NCBI GenBank assembly: GCA_934454405.1
Contig: CAKSFN010000005.1
Span: forward strand, 62,001 to 126,000
DNA from: an uncultured Eubacteriales bacterium
Lineage (GTDB): Bacteria; Bacillota; Clostridia; Oscillospirales; UBA644
Reading direction: 5' to 3'
Length of the DNA stretch: 64,000 nt
A model generated the notes under the pieces. It was not told where the DNA came from, did no database searches, and worked only from the letters and a program-made list of their open reading frames with translations. The translations under genes were made by a program, and so were the position numbers. Shown here one piece after another: positions 52,458-60,510 of this stretch (positions are counted from its first letter, which is position 1; every line of letters begins with the position of its first letter).

Positions 52458-53426
52458 TTAAAGCCTGTCAAGGGCAGCCATTACACCCTTTTTGATCGCG
52501 TCAACGGGCTGACCGTGTTTGTGGCTAAGCCTGATTGCGCCGAGAAGCCGGTCGTTCGGTTCAAGTTTGCGTTCGGGGTCTCTGCCTACGCGCTCGGTCG
52601 TATCGCCGAGGTATCTGTTCCTGAATCGGAACATCAGATCCTCCGCATACGCAAGAACTTCTTTTTCGTCCTTGCCGTGTTCCGCCGCAAGCGCTTTTGC
52701 GGAAGCGGTCATCGCGTCGCGAACCGTGGACGCTATTTCGGGATCTTCCATCGCTTCCCAAATATAGGTGTAGCCCTTGTTCATGCCGAGATACGCAGCG
52801 ATGGCGTGTCCCATATTGTGCAGGAACAGTTTGGATTGAATATAATATCGGAACGGTTCGGACGGAACCATGCCTTTTATATCGGGAATCGGGTTTCTGA
52901 ACGCTGCCTTATCGACGGGAAGCGTACAGAAAGGCTCTACCCAAACTTTGCAGATATTGCCCTCACGCATTTCGTCGGTCATAACGGGAACCATTCTGCC
53001 GACGGAAGCCTCGACGTAACCAACATCGTCTCTGTCCAGATCAACGAGTTTTTTCAGATACTTGTCCGCATCCATCAGATTTTCGCAGATAACGATATCG
53101 ACGCCCTTGGAGCGTTTTTCGATACCCGCGCGCAGAACGGGCGCGACATAGGGAAGTATTCTGACACCCGCGGAAGTGAAGATAATATCAGCTGTCGCAA
53201 TCTCGTCAACGGCGTCGTCGGGCGTTACCGCGCGCACGTTTTTGATCTCGACCTCTTCCTGCTTTTCATTCGAAACTATCTTTATGGGATAGGAATGAGT
53301 TTCGTTCAGTTTGTCAATGAGTTCGCGGTTGACGTCGACAAAAACCGTCTCGAAGCCGCTGTTGTAAAGAAGCTGTCCGAGAAAGCCCCTGCCGATGTTT
53401 CCGCCGCCGTATACTACTGCTTTCAT
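52458..53426 (-). CDS. Mannitol-1-phosphate dehydrogenase family protein
   Basis: This 322-residue NAD-dependent polyol/hexuronate dehydrogenase has the Rossmann motif YGGGNIGRGFLG at residues 5-16. The catalytic-lysine segment SKLFLHNMGHAIAAYLG (about 200-216) matches the long-chain mannitol dehydrogenase group. MtlD is the closest relative by length, but the substrate in this cluster may be a different sugar alcohol or acid. It lies between the PfkB kinase and NagB-like genes. Confidence 0.85.
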   Translation of the reverse strand: MKAVVYGGGNIGRGFLGQLLYNSGFETVFVDVNRELIDKLNETHSYPIKIVSNEKQEEVEIKNVRAVTPDDAVDEIATADIIFTSAGVRILPYVAPVLRAGIEKRSKGVDIVICENLMDADKYLKKLVDLDRDDVGYVEASVGRMVPVMTDEMREGNICKVWVEPFCTLPVDKAAFRNPIPDIKGMVPSEPFRYYIQSKLFLHNMGHAIAAYLGMNKGYTYIWEAMEDPEIASTVRDAMTASAKALAAEHGKDEKEVLAYAEDLMFRFRNRYLGDTTERVGRDPERKLEPNDRLLGAIRLSHKHGQPVDAIKKGVMAALDRL

Positions 53427-53462
53427 ATATTGATTACTGTCCTTTTTAATCAGATTTGTCCG

Positions 53463-54413
53463 TCAGCCGGGAACATTGTCCTTCATAAAGGCTTTTATCG
53501 TGTCAAAATCCTTTATGCCCGTCGTTGCGCCCTTTGCCCCGACGCAGAAAGTGCCGACGGCGTTGGCAAACGCGCCGCATTCGGTGAACGACATACCTTT
53601 TGCCAGACCTGTTATAAAGCCCGCGCAGAAGCTGTCGCCTGCGCCTGTCGTATCAACAACGGGAGCGTTTTTGTAAGTGGGAAGAAGGACGGGCGCCGCG
53701 TCTTTGCTTTCACGCAGATAGCAGCCGTGCTTTCCGTTTTTGACAGCAACCTGTTTTACTCCCTTTGAGAAGAAGAAATCGGCTATTGCGTCAAGGTCTC
53801 TCGTACCCGCAAGCTCCGCCGCCTCGTCAATGGAGGGAAGGAACACGTCGATATACGGCATACAGGGTTCAAGAACTTTCATCCATCTGCCCTGCGAATC
53901 CCACGCGGTGTCAAGAACCGTTATCTTGCCCATTTCCTTGCATTTTTTCAAGACTTTTGCGCACGGTTCGCCGTCAAAAGAATCCATAAGCATGGTACCC
54001 GCGACAAAAACTATTCTCGAATCGGCTATAACATCCCAATTCACGTCGTCAAGTCCGAAAGTTCCGTTTGCGCCGACACAATGCAAAAACGTTCTCTCGC
54101 CCGAAGAAGCGGAAAGAACTATGGAAGCGGAAGTCTGCGCGTTTTCGTCAACGGCTATGCCGTCAACTCCGACGCCGTATTCCACAAGCGCGTTTTTCAG
54201 AAAACTTCCGAAACTGTCGTTTCCGATTTTTCCGAGAACGGCGGTCTTTATTCCTATTTTTGCCATATCAATGCCCGCGCTCATCGCGCAGCCGCCGGTA
54301 AATGTTTCTATCCCGTTTATCCTTTCAAGAAGACCGGGTGCGGGGATTTTGTCTACGGGTTTTGCGATAACGTCGGCAACAAGAATGCCTATACAAGCAA
54401 CGTCGTATTTCAC
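53463..54413 (-). CDS. PfkB-family carbohydrate kinase
   Basis: This 316-residue ATP-dependent sugar or nucleoside kinase of the ribokinase fold has the N-terminal GGCAMSAGIDMAKIG motif (about residues 40-54) and the anion-hole/catalytic-base motif DTTGAGDSFCAGF near residue 255. The start is GTG at 54413 with GAGGAGG at 8 nt, and the GTGA overlaps the stop of the deacetylase gene. The substrate is unknown; the neighbouring deacetylase suggests a deacetylated sugar. Confidence 0.88.
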   Translation of the reverse strand: MKYDVACIGILVADVIAKPVDKIPAPGLLERINGIETFTGGCAMSAGIDMAKIGIKTAVLGKIGNDSFGSFLKNALVEYGVGVDGIAVDENAQTSASIVLSASSGERTFLHCVGANGTFGLDDVNWDVIADSRIVFVAGTMLMDSFDGEPCAKVLKKCKEMGKITVLDTAWDSQGRWMKVLEPCMPYIDVFLPSIDEAAELAGTRDLDAIADFFFSKGVKQVAVKNGKHGCYLRESKDAAPVLLPTYKNAPVVDTTGAGDSFCAGFITGLAKGMSFTECGAFANAVGTFCVGAKGATTGIKDFDTIKAFMKDNVPG

Positions 54414-55114
54414 GGCAGTAACCTCCTCGGCTGAACTTTGGGATAAACAAACGCCTGCGTGAACGCTTCGGCATAAGCAACGCCGCACTGGAAGCCTCTG
54501 TATTTGGCTATCGTGCGAACAAAATCCGCAAAGTCTATGTTGTCATGCTCTCTCATCCATTTGAGCTGGCTCTCGTGGCATTCGAGCATTTCCATTTTCA
54601 ATTCCATAACGTCGGTGACGTCCACATATTCGGTCGGAACAAAGCCGTGACCGCCGAGATTATCCATATAATAAAGCGGTGTAACTTTCGAAGCCTTTCC
54701 GAGTTCGGGCATATAATGCGGGCAGGACGCGGCAAAACAAGCGTCAAACACAAGTTTTGATACCGCAACGTGGTCGCACATATAATCTGTCGGCGCATGA
54801 GTTATGATAAGGTCGGGGTCGGCGTCGCGGATTATCTTTATCGCCTTGTTTCTCTGTTCCATATCATAGCCGTTCGCAAGAAGGTCACCGATGTCGCCGT
54901 TGATAACTTTGATTCCGGCAAGCGAACCCGCTTTTTCGGCTTCCGCCGCACGAATAAGTCTGAGTTCGTCGGGCATGATGACTTCATGTCCCATATTACC
55001 GTTGCAGAAATGGCAAACGGTTACGTTGTCGCCTCTCCGAACGCATTTAATAAGCGTTCCGACGCAGTTTATCTCCACGTCGTCCGGGTGGCAGCCTATT
55101 GCAAGAATATTCAT
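54410..55114 (-). CDS. PIG-L/LmbE family deacetylase
   Basis: This 234-residue zinc-dependent de-N-acetylase has the metal motif HPDDVE (H9, D12) and the second motif THAPTDYMCDHVA (H106, D110, H115). Family members remove N-acetyl from GlcNAc-containing compounds such as GlcNAc-inositol. It is translationally coupled to the PfkB kinase. ATG at 55114 has GAAAGGCGAT upstream. No signal peptide is present, so it acts in the cytoplasm. Confidence 0.88.
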   Translation of the reverse strand: MNILAIGCHPDDVEINCVGTLIKCVRRGDNVTVCHFCNGNMGHEVIMPDELRLIRAAEAEKAGSLAGIKVINGDIGDLLANGYDMEQRNKAIKIIRDADPDLIITHAPTDYMCDHVAVSKLVFDACFAASCPHYMPELGKASKVTPLYYMDNLGGHGFVPTEYVDVTDVMELKMEMLECHESQLKWMREHDNIDFADFVRTIAKYRGFQCGVAYAEAFTQAFVYPKVQPRRLLP

Positions 55115-55136
55115 AATATCGCCTTTCATACCCTTT

Positions 55137-56567
55137 TCATTCGGGTTGATCCGGTATCTCCGAAACCGTTAAATCGGACAGTACCAGTTTGTTATTTTCT
55201 TCTTTTACATTGATAAATGCCGCGTAGTTATTATCGCTGTCTATATGAAAACTCATTTTCATAAGACCGTCGGTATCCGTGAACAACATTCCGTGACCGC
55301 CGCTCTCGTTCCCGTAATAAGAAGAATAGAGCAGGTCGTCGAATTGCCAATCGCCGTCTATACCGTTCTTGCTGCGAATAACGTTGACGCAGTAACCGTA
55401 ATCATCATCATAAGTTGACCAAAGCGAAAGCAGGTCTCCGTTTGCCGCGGTATAGATAAAGCAGCCGTCAGTCACGCCGCCCGTACTGAAAACATCTTTC
55501 GGCTCGGAAATAAGCGTTTTAAGATCCGAAGAAAGTTTTGCGCAGGCAAATTTGCCGCCCTCTCCGTCGGTCGAAGTCCATTCGTGAACAAAGAAAAGCC
55601 ACGGCTGTCCGTTATCGTCTATGTAGAGTGTTCCGTCGATACAATCCCATGAATCGGGCGTTATCAGTCCGTCGGACCACTTTGTAAACGGACCTTCCGG
55701 AGTTTCGGCGCGAAGAATAACCGTTCCTCTGCCGTCGTACTTGTGCGTGCCGACCGAGCCGCCTCTTTCCGAGGAATTGTATGTGGTTATCGCATAATAC
55801 GCGTCGCCGTACTTATAAACCTCGGGCGCCCAGCATTGCTGTTCGTAGTCGGGAAGAAGCTCTTTGATACGATTCCAGTCCACCATGGAATAAGGTCCCG
55901 TCCACTCCCCGTTTATGTCGCCTGATGTGTTTTTGTAATACTGCCAGCCCGTTCCGTACATATAATATATACCGTTTTCCGAAAGAATAAACGGGTCACG
56001 GATCTCACAGACCGTTTTTCGCAATCCGACAGAAACGGCTACGGGATAAACATCTTTCAACGAAATAACGCATTCCTCTCCGTGATTCGAATACAGTATG
56101 GTTATACGTCTGAGTTTGTTGATCCTTATATTACCGAAATTCGAAACAGGAAACAGAACTATTCCGGTCTCGCCCTTTTTTATATCCGAATAACAAGTCA
56201 CACTCACATTCGCGCGGTTTGTCAAAAATGTAACCGAACCTCTTTTAAGAGTATAATCGTTTTCATTTTTAACTTCAAAAGCGATGTGGGTATAAGCGGA
56301 CGTACTGCCGGAGATGTCGAACACCGACGCGGGCAACCTATATCCTTTTGCGGCATTGAAAGAAATCAATCCCTCCGAATAGACCCCCGGGTTGCCGGTG
56401 TTTGACGCGTTGATTTCTTCGAAAACATCTTCGGAAATCCCGTTCGGCAACCAAGAGCCTATATGACAAGATTTTTCCGGAACATATTTGCGAACAATGC
56501 CGCATCCCGTTATCAACGCGAACATTACAACGCTCAGAGACAGCAACAATATCCGTTTCATACGCAT
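55137..56567 (-). CDS. GH43-like surface lipoprotein
   Basis: This 476-residue protein has a lipoprotein signal peptide with Cys22 (LITGC). An N-terminal beta-sandwich-like domain (about 45-185) of unknown type precedes a five-bladed propeller. The propeller shows CEIRDPFI (catalytic base), QQCWAPEVYKYGDAYY, DCIDGTLYIDDNGQPWLFF and GGHGMLF, the usual GH43 blade motifs. It may cleave arabinose, xylose or galactose links outside the cell. A true acid residue assignment needs alignment. It begins 2 nt after the aldo/keto reductase gene. Confidence 0.82.
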   Translation of the reverse strand: MRMKRILLLSLSVVMFALITGCGIVRKYVPEKSCHIGSWLPNGISEDVFEEINASNTGNPGVYSEGLISFNAAKGYRLPASVFDISGSTSAYTHIAFEVKNENDYTLKRGSVTFLTNRANVSVTCYSDIKKGETGIVLFPVSNFGNIRINKLRRITILYSNHGEECVISLKDVYPVAVSVGLRKTVCEIRDPFILSENGIYYMYGTGWQYYKNTSGDINGEWTGPYSMVDWNRIKELLPDYEQQCWAPEVYKYGDAYYAITTYNSSERGGSVGTHKYDGRGTVILRAETPEGPFTKWSDGLITPDSWDCIDGTLYIDDNGQPWLFFVHEWTSTDGEGGKFACAKLSSDLKTLISEPKDVFSTGGVTDGCFIYTAANGDLLSLWSTYDDDYGYCVNVIRSKNGIDGDWQFDDLLYSSYYGNESGGHGMLFTDTDGLMKMSFHIDSDNNYAAFINVKEENNKLVLSDLTVSEIPDQPE

Positions 56568-56569
56568 AC

Positions 56570-57514
56570 TTATTTATTCCAAAGCCACGGTTTGAGAATG
56601 TCGGGATTGATGTCGCCGAACATATCAAGAATCTTCTCTCTTGCGGACGCGGAAAGCGAGGGTGCGTTTACAAGCTCAAGATTCTGTCTGACCTGATCGG
56701 GGTTTTCCGCGCCGAGAACAAGAGAATTGACGCCGGCAAGATCGCGCATAAATGTTATGGCGATCTGCGCCACGGAATGTCCCTCTTCCTTTGCGAGCGC
56801 GTGAAGCTTTCTCAAAGGCTCTTTCGCCTGCGAAAGAAGTCCCGTTTCGGGCAGAGTTTCGGGGTCGCGGAAGAAAAGTCCCTGCAAAAATACGCTTCTG
56901 ATAAAGACGATAACGCCTTTTTCTTTCAGTTTGTCGATACCGCCGTGAAGCACGTTTTGCGTGTCCATCATATTAAGAGGGATCTGAACCGCTTCGTAAA
57001 GATCGTTTGCGAGAACGTCCTTTACATAAGTGCAGCCGTTAAGAGAAACGCCTACGCGGTCAACCATTTTTTCTGCTTTCAACGCTTCAAGCTCACGGGG
57101 AAGCACGTCGCCGTAATCAAACAGTTCGCTTTCGCGGTGAAGCATAAGAAGGGGCAGCGAATCATAGCCGAGCCTTTCAAGAGAAGTCTCGACCTGCGCG
57201 CGCAGATTTTTTCTGACGTCGGAGATGGGAGCAACTTTCGTATGGTCGTTCTCAATCTTGAATTTTGTTACTATCGTGGGTTTTTTGCCCTTATACTGCT
57301 TGAAGAATTTTCCTACAACTTCTTCGCTCGTGCCGTAGTCGGACGAGGTGTCGATAACGGATATTCCGCCGTCAACCGCGGTTTGAAGAAGCTCAAAAGC
57401 CTTTTCCTCTGTCGGCTTGCCTCCGGCGTTGTTTATGCCGTAGTCCATTCCGAGCTGAACCGTGCCGAGCGAAAGAGCGGAAATTTCAAGCCCTTTGAGA
57501 GTCTCGTATTTCAT
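56570..57514 (-). CDS. Aldo/keto reductase
   Basis: This 314-residue TIM-barrel oxidoreductase has GVSVIDTSSDYGTSEEVVG-type cofactor and active-site residues (D51 and Y56 region as read in DTSSDYGTSE), the K and H positions in IVTKFKI and LLMLHRE, and a C-terminal nucleotide segment SLVLGAENPDQVRQNLE. This is the group that oxidises or reduces sugars such as L-fucose or L-galactose. Its substrate here is unknown. It follows the Gfo/Idh gene, separated by a 10-bp hairpin. Confidence 0.88.
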   Translation of the reverse strand: MKYETLKGLEISALSLGTVQLGMDYGINNAGGKPTEEKAFELLQTAVDGGISVIDTSSDYGTSEEVVGKFFKQYKGKKPTIVTKFKIENDHTKVAPISDVRKNLRAQVETSLERLGYDSLPLLMLHRESELFDYGDVLPRELEALKAEKMVDRVGVSLNGCTYVKDVLANDLYEAVQIPLNMMDTQNVLHGGIDKLKEKGVIVFIRSVFLQGLFFRDPETLPETGLLSQAKEPLRKLHALAKEEGHSVAQIAITFMRDLAGVNSLVLGAENPDQVRQNLELVNAPSLSASAREKILDMFGDINPDILKPWLWNK

Positions 57515-57544
57515 ATTAAACCAACCTTACAAATTCTTCGAGAG

Positions 57545-57574
57545 GGAAAAGTCCTCCGGTGAAGACTTTTCCCC
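57545..57574 (-). other. Intergenic hairpin between Gfo/Idh and aldo/keto reductase genes
   Basis: GGGAAAAGTC (57545-57554) and GACTTTTCCC (57565-57574) form a perfect 10-bp stem. No T tract follows on the minus strand. It may be an mRNA stability or processing element rather than a terminator. Confidence 0.6.
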
Positions 57575-57584
57575 GCAATTATTC

Positions 57585-58592
57585 TTATTTCTCCACTTCG
57601 CTTATCATATCGAGAAGGATCTTGTCTTTCTCGAATGTATAAACAGGCTCTTTGCCCTCTTTTACATAAGCGAAGAACGCTTTGATTTCATTCAGATATG
57701 CGTTTTCAACGACGAACGAAGCATACTCGCTTCTGTTCTCGGCGTTGTTGCCGTAAATATCAACGCTTGTAAGCTCGACCTTATTCGGGTTTTCAGCCGT
57801 AGGGTCTGCGTGCCATTCGCGGATACCTGTTGCGCTTCCGTCCCATGAGAGGAAGAAGTTTTCGCCGTACACCTCAAAGTCTCTTTCGGTCTTGGGAGTT
57901 ACAACGTCACAGACAAAAACGCCCTTGTTGCCGTTTTCGTGTTCCATCATAATATAGACGTTGTCGTTGAACGCGATGTCAAGGTCGGTGTTCTTCGACT
58001 TCATCGAGGAGAACTTTTTAACGGGTCCGAAGATGTCAAGAATCCACGGCATATCTATCGCCATTATCTCACGGCAGCCGTTCGTTCTCGGATTCGCATA
58101 GAAAACTTTTCTGTAATCTTCCCACGGGTGCCAGTTCGGAAGATACTGACCGATATGGTAAATATAGTTGAGTTTGCCCTGTTTTGCCGCGTCGCAGGCT
58201 TTTTTTATGTATGCGACTTCGTCTCTGTAAAGGAATGTGGAGGAAAGGAAAAGCTTAACGCCCTTTTCTTTCGCCGCGGCGATGTTTTCCTCATAGCCGT
58301 CCGCAACGAGGTTGATCTCCGTGAAAACGTGAAGACCGTATTTGATGCACTCTTTGATGATGGGGTTGTGCGAAAGCGGACCGGTGCTGATAAAGATGCA
58401 GGAAACCTCGGGCTCCGCCGCAACGAGATCGGGAATGGAAGCAAAAGTTTTCATTCCGTATTTTTCCTGACATTCCGCGCATCTTTCGGGCATTGTGTCA
58501 ATGCCGAAAACTTCTATGGAGCTGTCGTACTGCTTTATAAGACGGGTTCTTCTCTGCCCCATCGAGCCGAGACCGACTACTGCTACTTTCAT
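57585..58592 (-). CDS. Gfo/Idh/MocA-family oxidoreductase
   Basis: This 335-residue NAD(P)-dependent sugar or inositol oxidoreductase has the N-terminal Rossmann motif VAVVGLGSMGQRR (residues 3-15). TEINLVADG stands at the place of the usual EKP motif, so the catalytic lysine of that motif is not conserved. The C-terminal alpha/beta domain has WHPWEDYRKVFYANPRTNG. It lies between the lyase and the aldo/keto reductase, bounded by hairpins on both sides. The substrate is unknown. Confidence 0.87.
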   Translation of the reverse strand: MKVAVVGLGSMGQRRTRLIKQYDSSIEVFGIDTMPERCAECQEKYGMKTFASIPDLVAAEPEVSCIFISTGPLSHNPIIKECIKYGLHVFTEINLVADGYEENIAAAKEKGVKLFLSSTFLYRDEVAYIKKACDAAKQGKLNYIYHIGQYLPNWHPWEDYRKVFYANPRTNGCREIMAIDMPWILDIFGPVKKFSSMKSKNTDLDIAFNDNVYIMMEHENGNKGVFVCDVVTPKTERDFEVYGENFFLSWDGSATGIREWHADPTAENPNKVELTSVDIYGNNAENRSEYASFVVENAYLNEIKAFFAYVKEGKEPVYTFEKDKILLDMISEVEK

Positions 58593-58623
58593 ATTTTTAT
58601 TACCTCAAAATAAAAATTTTTCT

Positions 58624-58649
58624 TTCGGGGAAGCGGACGCCTCCCCGAA
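58624..58649 (-). other. Intergenic GC-rich hairpin between the lyase and Gfo/Idh genes
   Basis: A 26-nt near-perfect inverted repeat spans 58624-58649 (TTCGGGGAAGCG / CGCCTCCCCGAA, one G-U on the transcript). It is followed on the minus strand by AGAAAAATTTTTATTTTGAGG. It may act as a weak terminator or processing site that lowers expression of the downstream genes. Confidence 0.6.
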
Positions 58650-58662
58650 TGTGTTGAATCTC

Positions 58663-59532
58663 TTACAGGTTTTCCGCCGCAGTCTTTTCGAGAAGCTTTT
58701 TCTCGTCCGCGGTAAGTTCTCTGAACGGCTTGCGGCAGCAACCGACATCGATGCCCGTTGCAACGGTCGTCATATACTTCATTGCGGGAAGACCTCTGGT
58801 TTCGATAATGGCCTGAACGCAGTTGTTTATCTTGCGCTGTTCGGACTGTGCGGTTGCGATGTCGCCCTTGTCAAACGCTTCTTTGATTGCGATGAACTTT
58901 TCCGTGCAATAGTTCATCGAAGTTCCGATACCGCCGTCGGCGCCCGCCATAAGAGCGTACGCAAAGCACTCGTCCGCGCCGGAATAGATGTAAGCGCCGG
59001 TGTGCTTCTTTATTCTGTCAAGCGTGTAGTAGTTGACGTCCGTATACTTAACGGCAACAACGCGGTCGTCGGAAAGAATGTCACGGAACTGCGCAAGAGA
59101 AAGTCCCACGCCCGTTGTTCCGGGCACGTTGTAGATGATAACGGGGAGGTCGGACGCGTCCGCGATTGCGGTATAGTATCCTTTGATCTCGGCAGGCTGG
59201 AAGCCGTGATAGAACGGGGGAACGGAAGCGATTGCGTCTGCGCCCGCTTTTTTTGCATGCGCCGCAAGGTCGCAGGCGATGCCCGTGCCTATTGCGCCGA
59301 CGTGCGCGACAACCTGCTTGCCGTCCGCAACTTTAACGGCGAGCTCGAGAACCTTTTTTCTCTCGTCCTGCGTAAGAGAGAAGCACTCTGCGGAAGAGCC
59401 TCCGACATAAACGCCGTCGGCGCCCTTGTCGAGAACGTATCTCTCTATCTTTGCGAACGTATCGTAGTCGATACTGCCGTCTTTGTTGAATGTGGTAAAC
59501 AGAGGTACCAGAATGTCAGCCTTTTTGCTCAT
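58663..59532 (-). CDS. Dihydrodipicolinate synthase/N-acetylneuraminate lyase family protein
   Basis: This 289-residue class I aldolase has the Schiff-base lysine K162 in KYTD and tyrosine Y134 in YNVPGTTG, spacing as in N-acetylneuraminate lyase. The substrate loop GGSSAECFSL (44-53) resembles the lyase GGSTGE pattern more than DapA. It should split or form a 2-keto acid sugar from pyruvate and an aldehyde. With the PIG-L deacetylase and NagB-like genes it suggests an N-acetylated or sialic-like sugar, but the actual substrate is unknown. Confidence 0.85.
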   Translation of the reverse strand: MSKKADILVPLFTTFNKDGSIDYDTFAKIERYVLDKGADGVYVGGSSAECFSLTQDERKKVLELAVKVADGKQVVAHVGAIGTGIACDLAAHAKKAGADAIASVPPFYHGFQPAEIKGYYTAIADASDLPVIIYNVPGTTGVGLSLAQFRDILSDDRVVAVKYTDVNYYTLDRIKKHTGAYIYSGADECFAYALMAGADGGIGTSMNYCTEKFIAIKEAFDKGDIATAQSEQRKINNCVQAIIETRGLPAMKYMTTVATGIDVGCCRKPFRELTADEKKLLEKTAAENL

Positions 59533-59594
59533 AATAAAAGTCCTTCTTTTTATATAAATTATATAAATAAATTTTATAGCGTTTTTACGGGTTT

Positions 59595-60032
59595 TCAGCC
59601 CTGTTTTCTTTTGGTTATGGTCAGCTTGCAGCGCGCGCGGTCAACTTCGGACATATCGTAATCGTAATCAAGCCCGAGAGGTTCGACAACACGGCGGTAA
59701 AGCAAATCGCAATGCCTGCAATAATCGGGATAAGGCGTTATGCGCTTGCAGTCAAGCAATCTGCCCTTTGAGGGACAGTGAAACATTTCTATCGTGAAAG
59801 TGTCGCCGTCAAGAGTCATACGGAAATCCGCCGCCTCTTCGCTCAAAGACTTCGCCCAATAATTGTAGCAGCCCTCTATGCCGTCCTTTTCCACGCACGC
59901 ACCGAGCCTTTCTTTGACATAATTGTCCGAGATATGCTCCCAATACGTTCTTATGGCGTCCTTGCCGCCTTTTTTCTCAATGAACTTGAACAGCTCGCTG
60001 TAAGAATAAATAAATTCGGTGCAGGAGATCAT
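59595..60032 (-). CDS. Small cysteine-containing protein, paralogue of the next gene
   Basis: This 145-residue soluble protein has no signal peptide. A pattern ending TIEMFHCPSKGRLLDC ... YCRHCDLLYRRVVEPLGLDY contains six cysteines. Its layout recalls the L-2-amino-thiazoline-4-carboxylic acid hydrolase-like family, but I am not certain. It overlaps the upstream gene by 4 nt (ATGA). Its length and the position of the CP-motif match the 149-residue neighbour, so the two probably form a heteromer. Confidence 0.6.
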   Translation of the reverse strand: MISCTEFIYSYSELFKFIEKKGGKDAIRTYWEHISDNYVKERLGACVEKDGIEGCYNYWAKSLSEEAADFRMTLDGDTFTIEMFHCPSKGRLLDCKRITPYPDYCRHCDLLYRRVVEPLGLDYDYDMSEVDRARCKLTITKRKQG

Positions 60033-60478
60033 TTTAACACCTCCCGGAATTCAAATGAGGTTTTTCCCGTTTTTCGGTCATAATCACCCATAACGAACTC
60101 AAAACCGCAGGTCTTTGCCCACGTGTCGTAAACAACAGAAGTGGTCATATAATACCACGGCGAATGCTCGTGCCCTATCGAGGTCATATACTTTATCGCG
60201 GGACAATATTCGACGTTCACTTTAAGACAGCCGTCCGAAAGTTCGGTCGAAAGCGCTTCCGGTTCTTCCTCCGCCTCGTAGATTTTTTTGAAATAATCCT
60301 CGAGCTCCGAAAGCGTCATTTTCGGGTAGTAGGCGCTCGAAAAAGTTGTCAGATATTCTTTGACCGCTTCTTCCCCGCCGAAATGCTCCCCGATATAGGT
60401 GATTCCGAGGTCGAGCGTGACATGAAAGTCCTTGTGCAGATACTTGTTGTCGCTCGCCTTTCTTTCCATTTGAAGCAT
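60029..60478 (-). CDS. Small protein, paralogue of the previous gene
   Basis: This 149-residue soluble protein has the segment LKVNVEYCPAIKYMTSIGHE ... YDTWAKTCGFEF, which aligns with the CP-motif region of the 145-residue neighbour. The second cysteine of that pattern is not kept, and a histidine pair (GHEHSPWY) is present instead. GGAG lies 8 nt before the ATG. It is cotranscribed between the DUF4091 lipoprotein and the neighbour. Its function is unknown. Confidence 0.6.
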   Translation of the reverse strand: MLQMERKASDNKYLHKDFHVTLDLGITYIGEHFGGEEAVKEYLTTFSSAYYPKMTLSELEDYFKKIYEAEEEPEALSTELSDGCLKVNVEYCPAIKYMTSIGHEHSPWYYMTTSVVYDTWAKTCGFEFVMGDYDRKTGKTSFEFREVLK

Positions 60479-60510
60479 TTTCTCAACTCCGTTTGCTTTT
60501 TGATTTCTTT

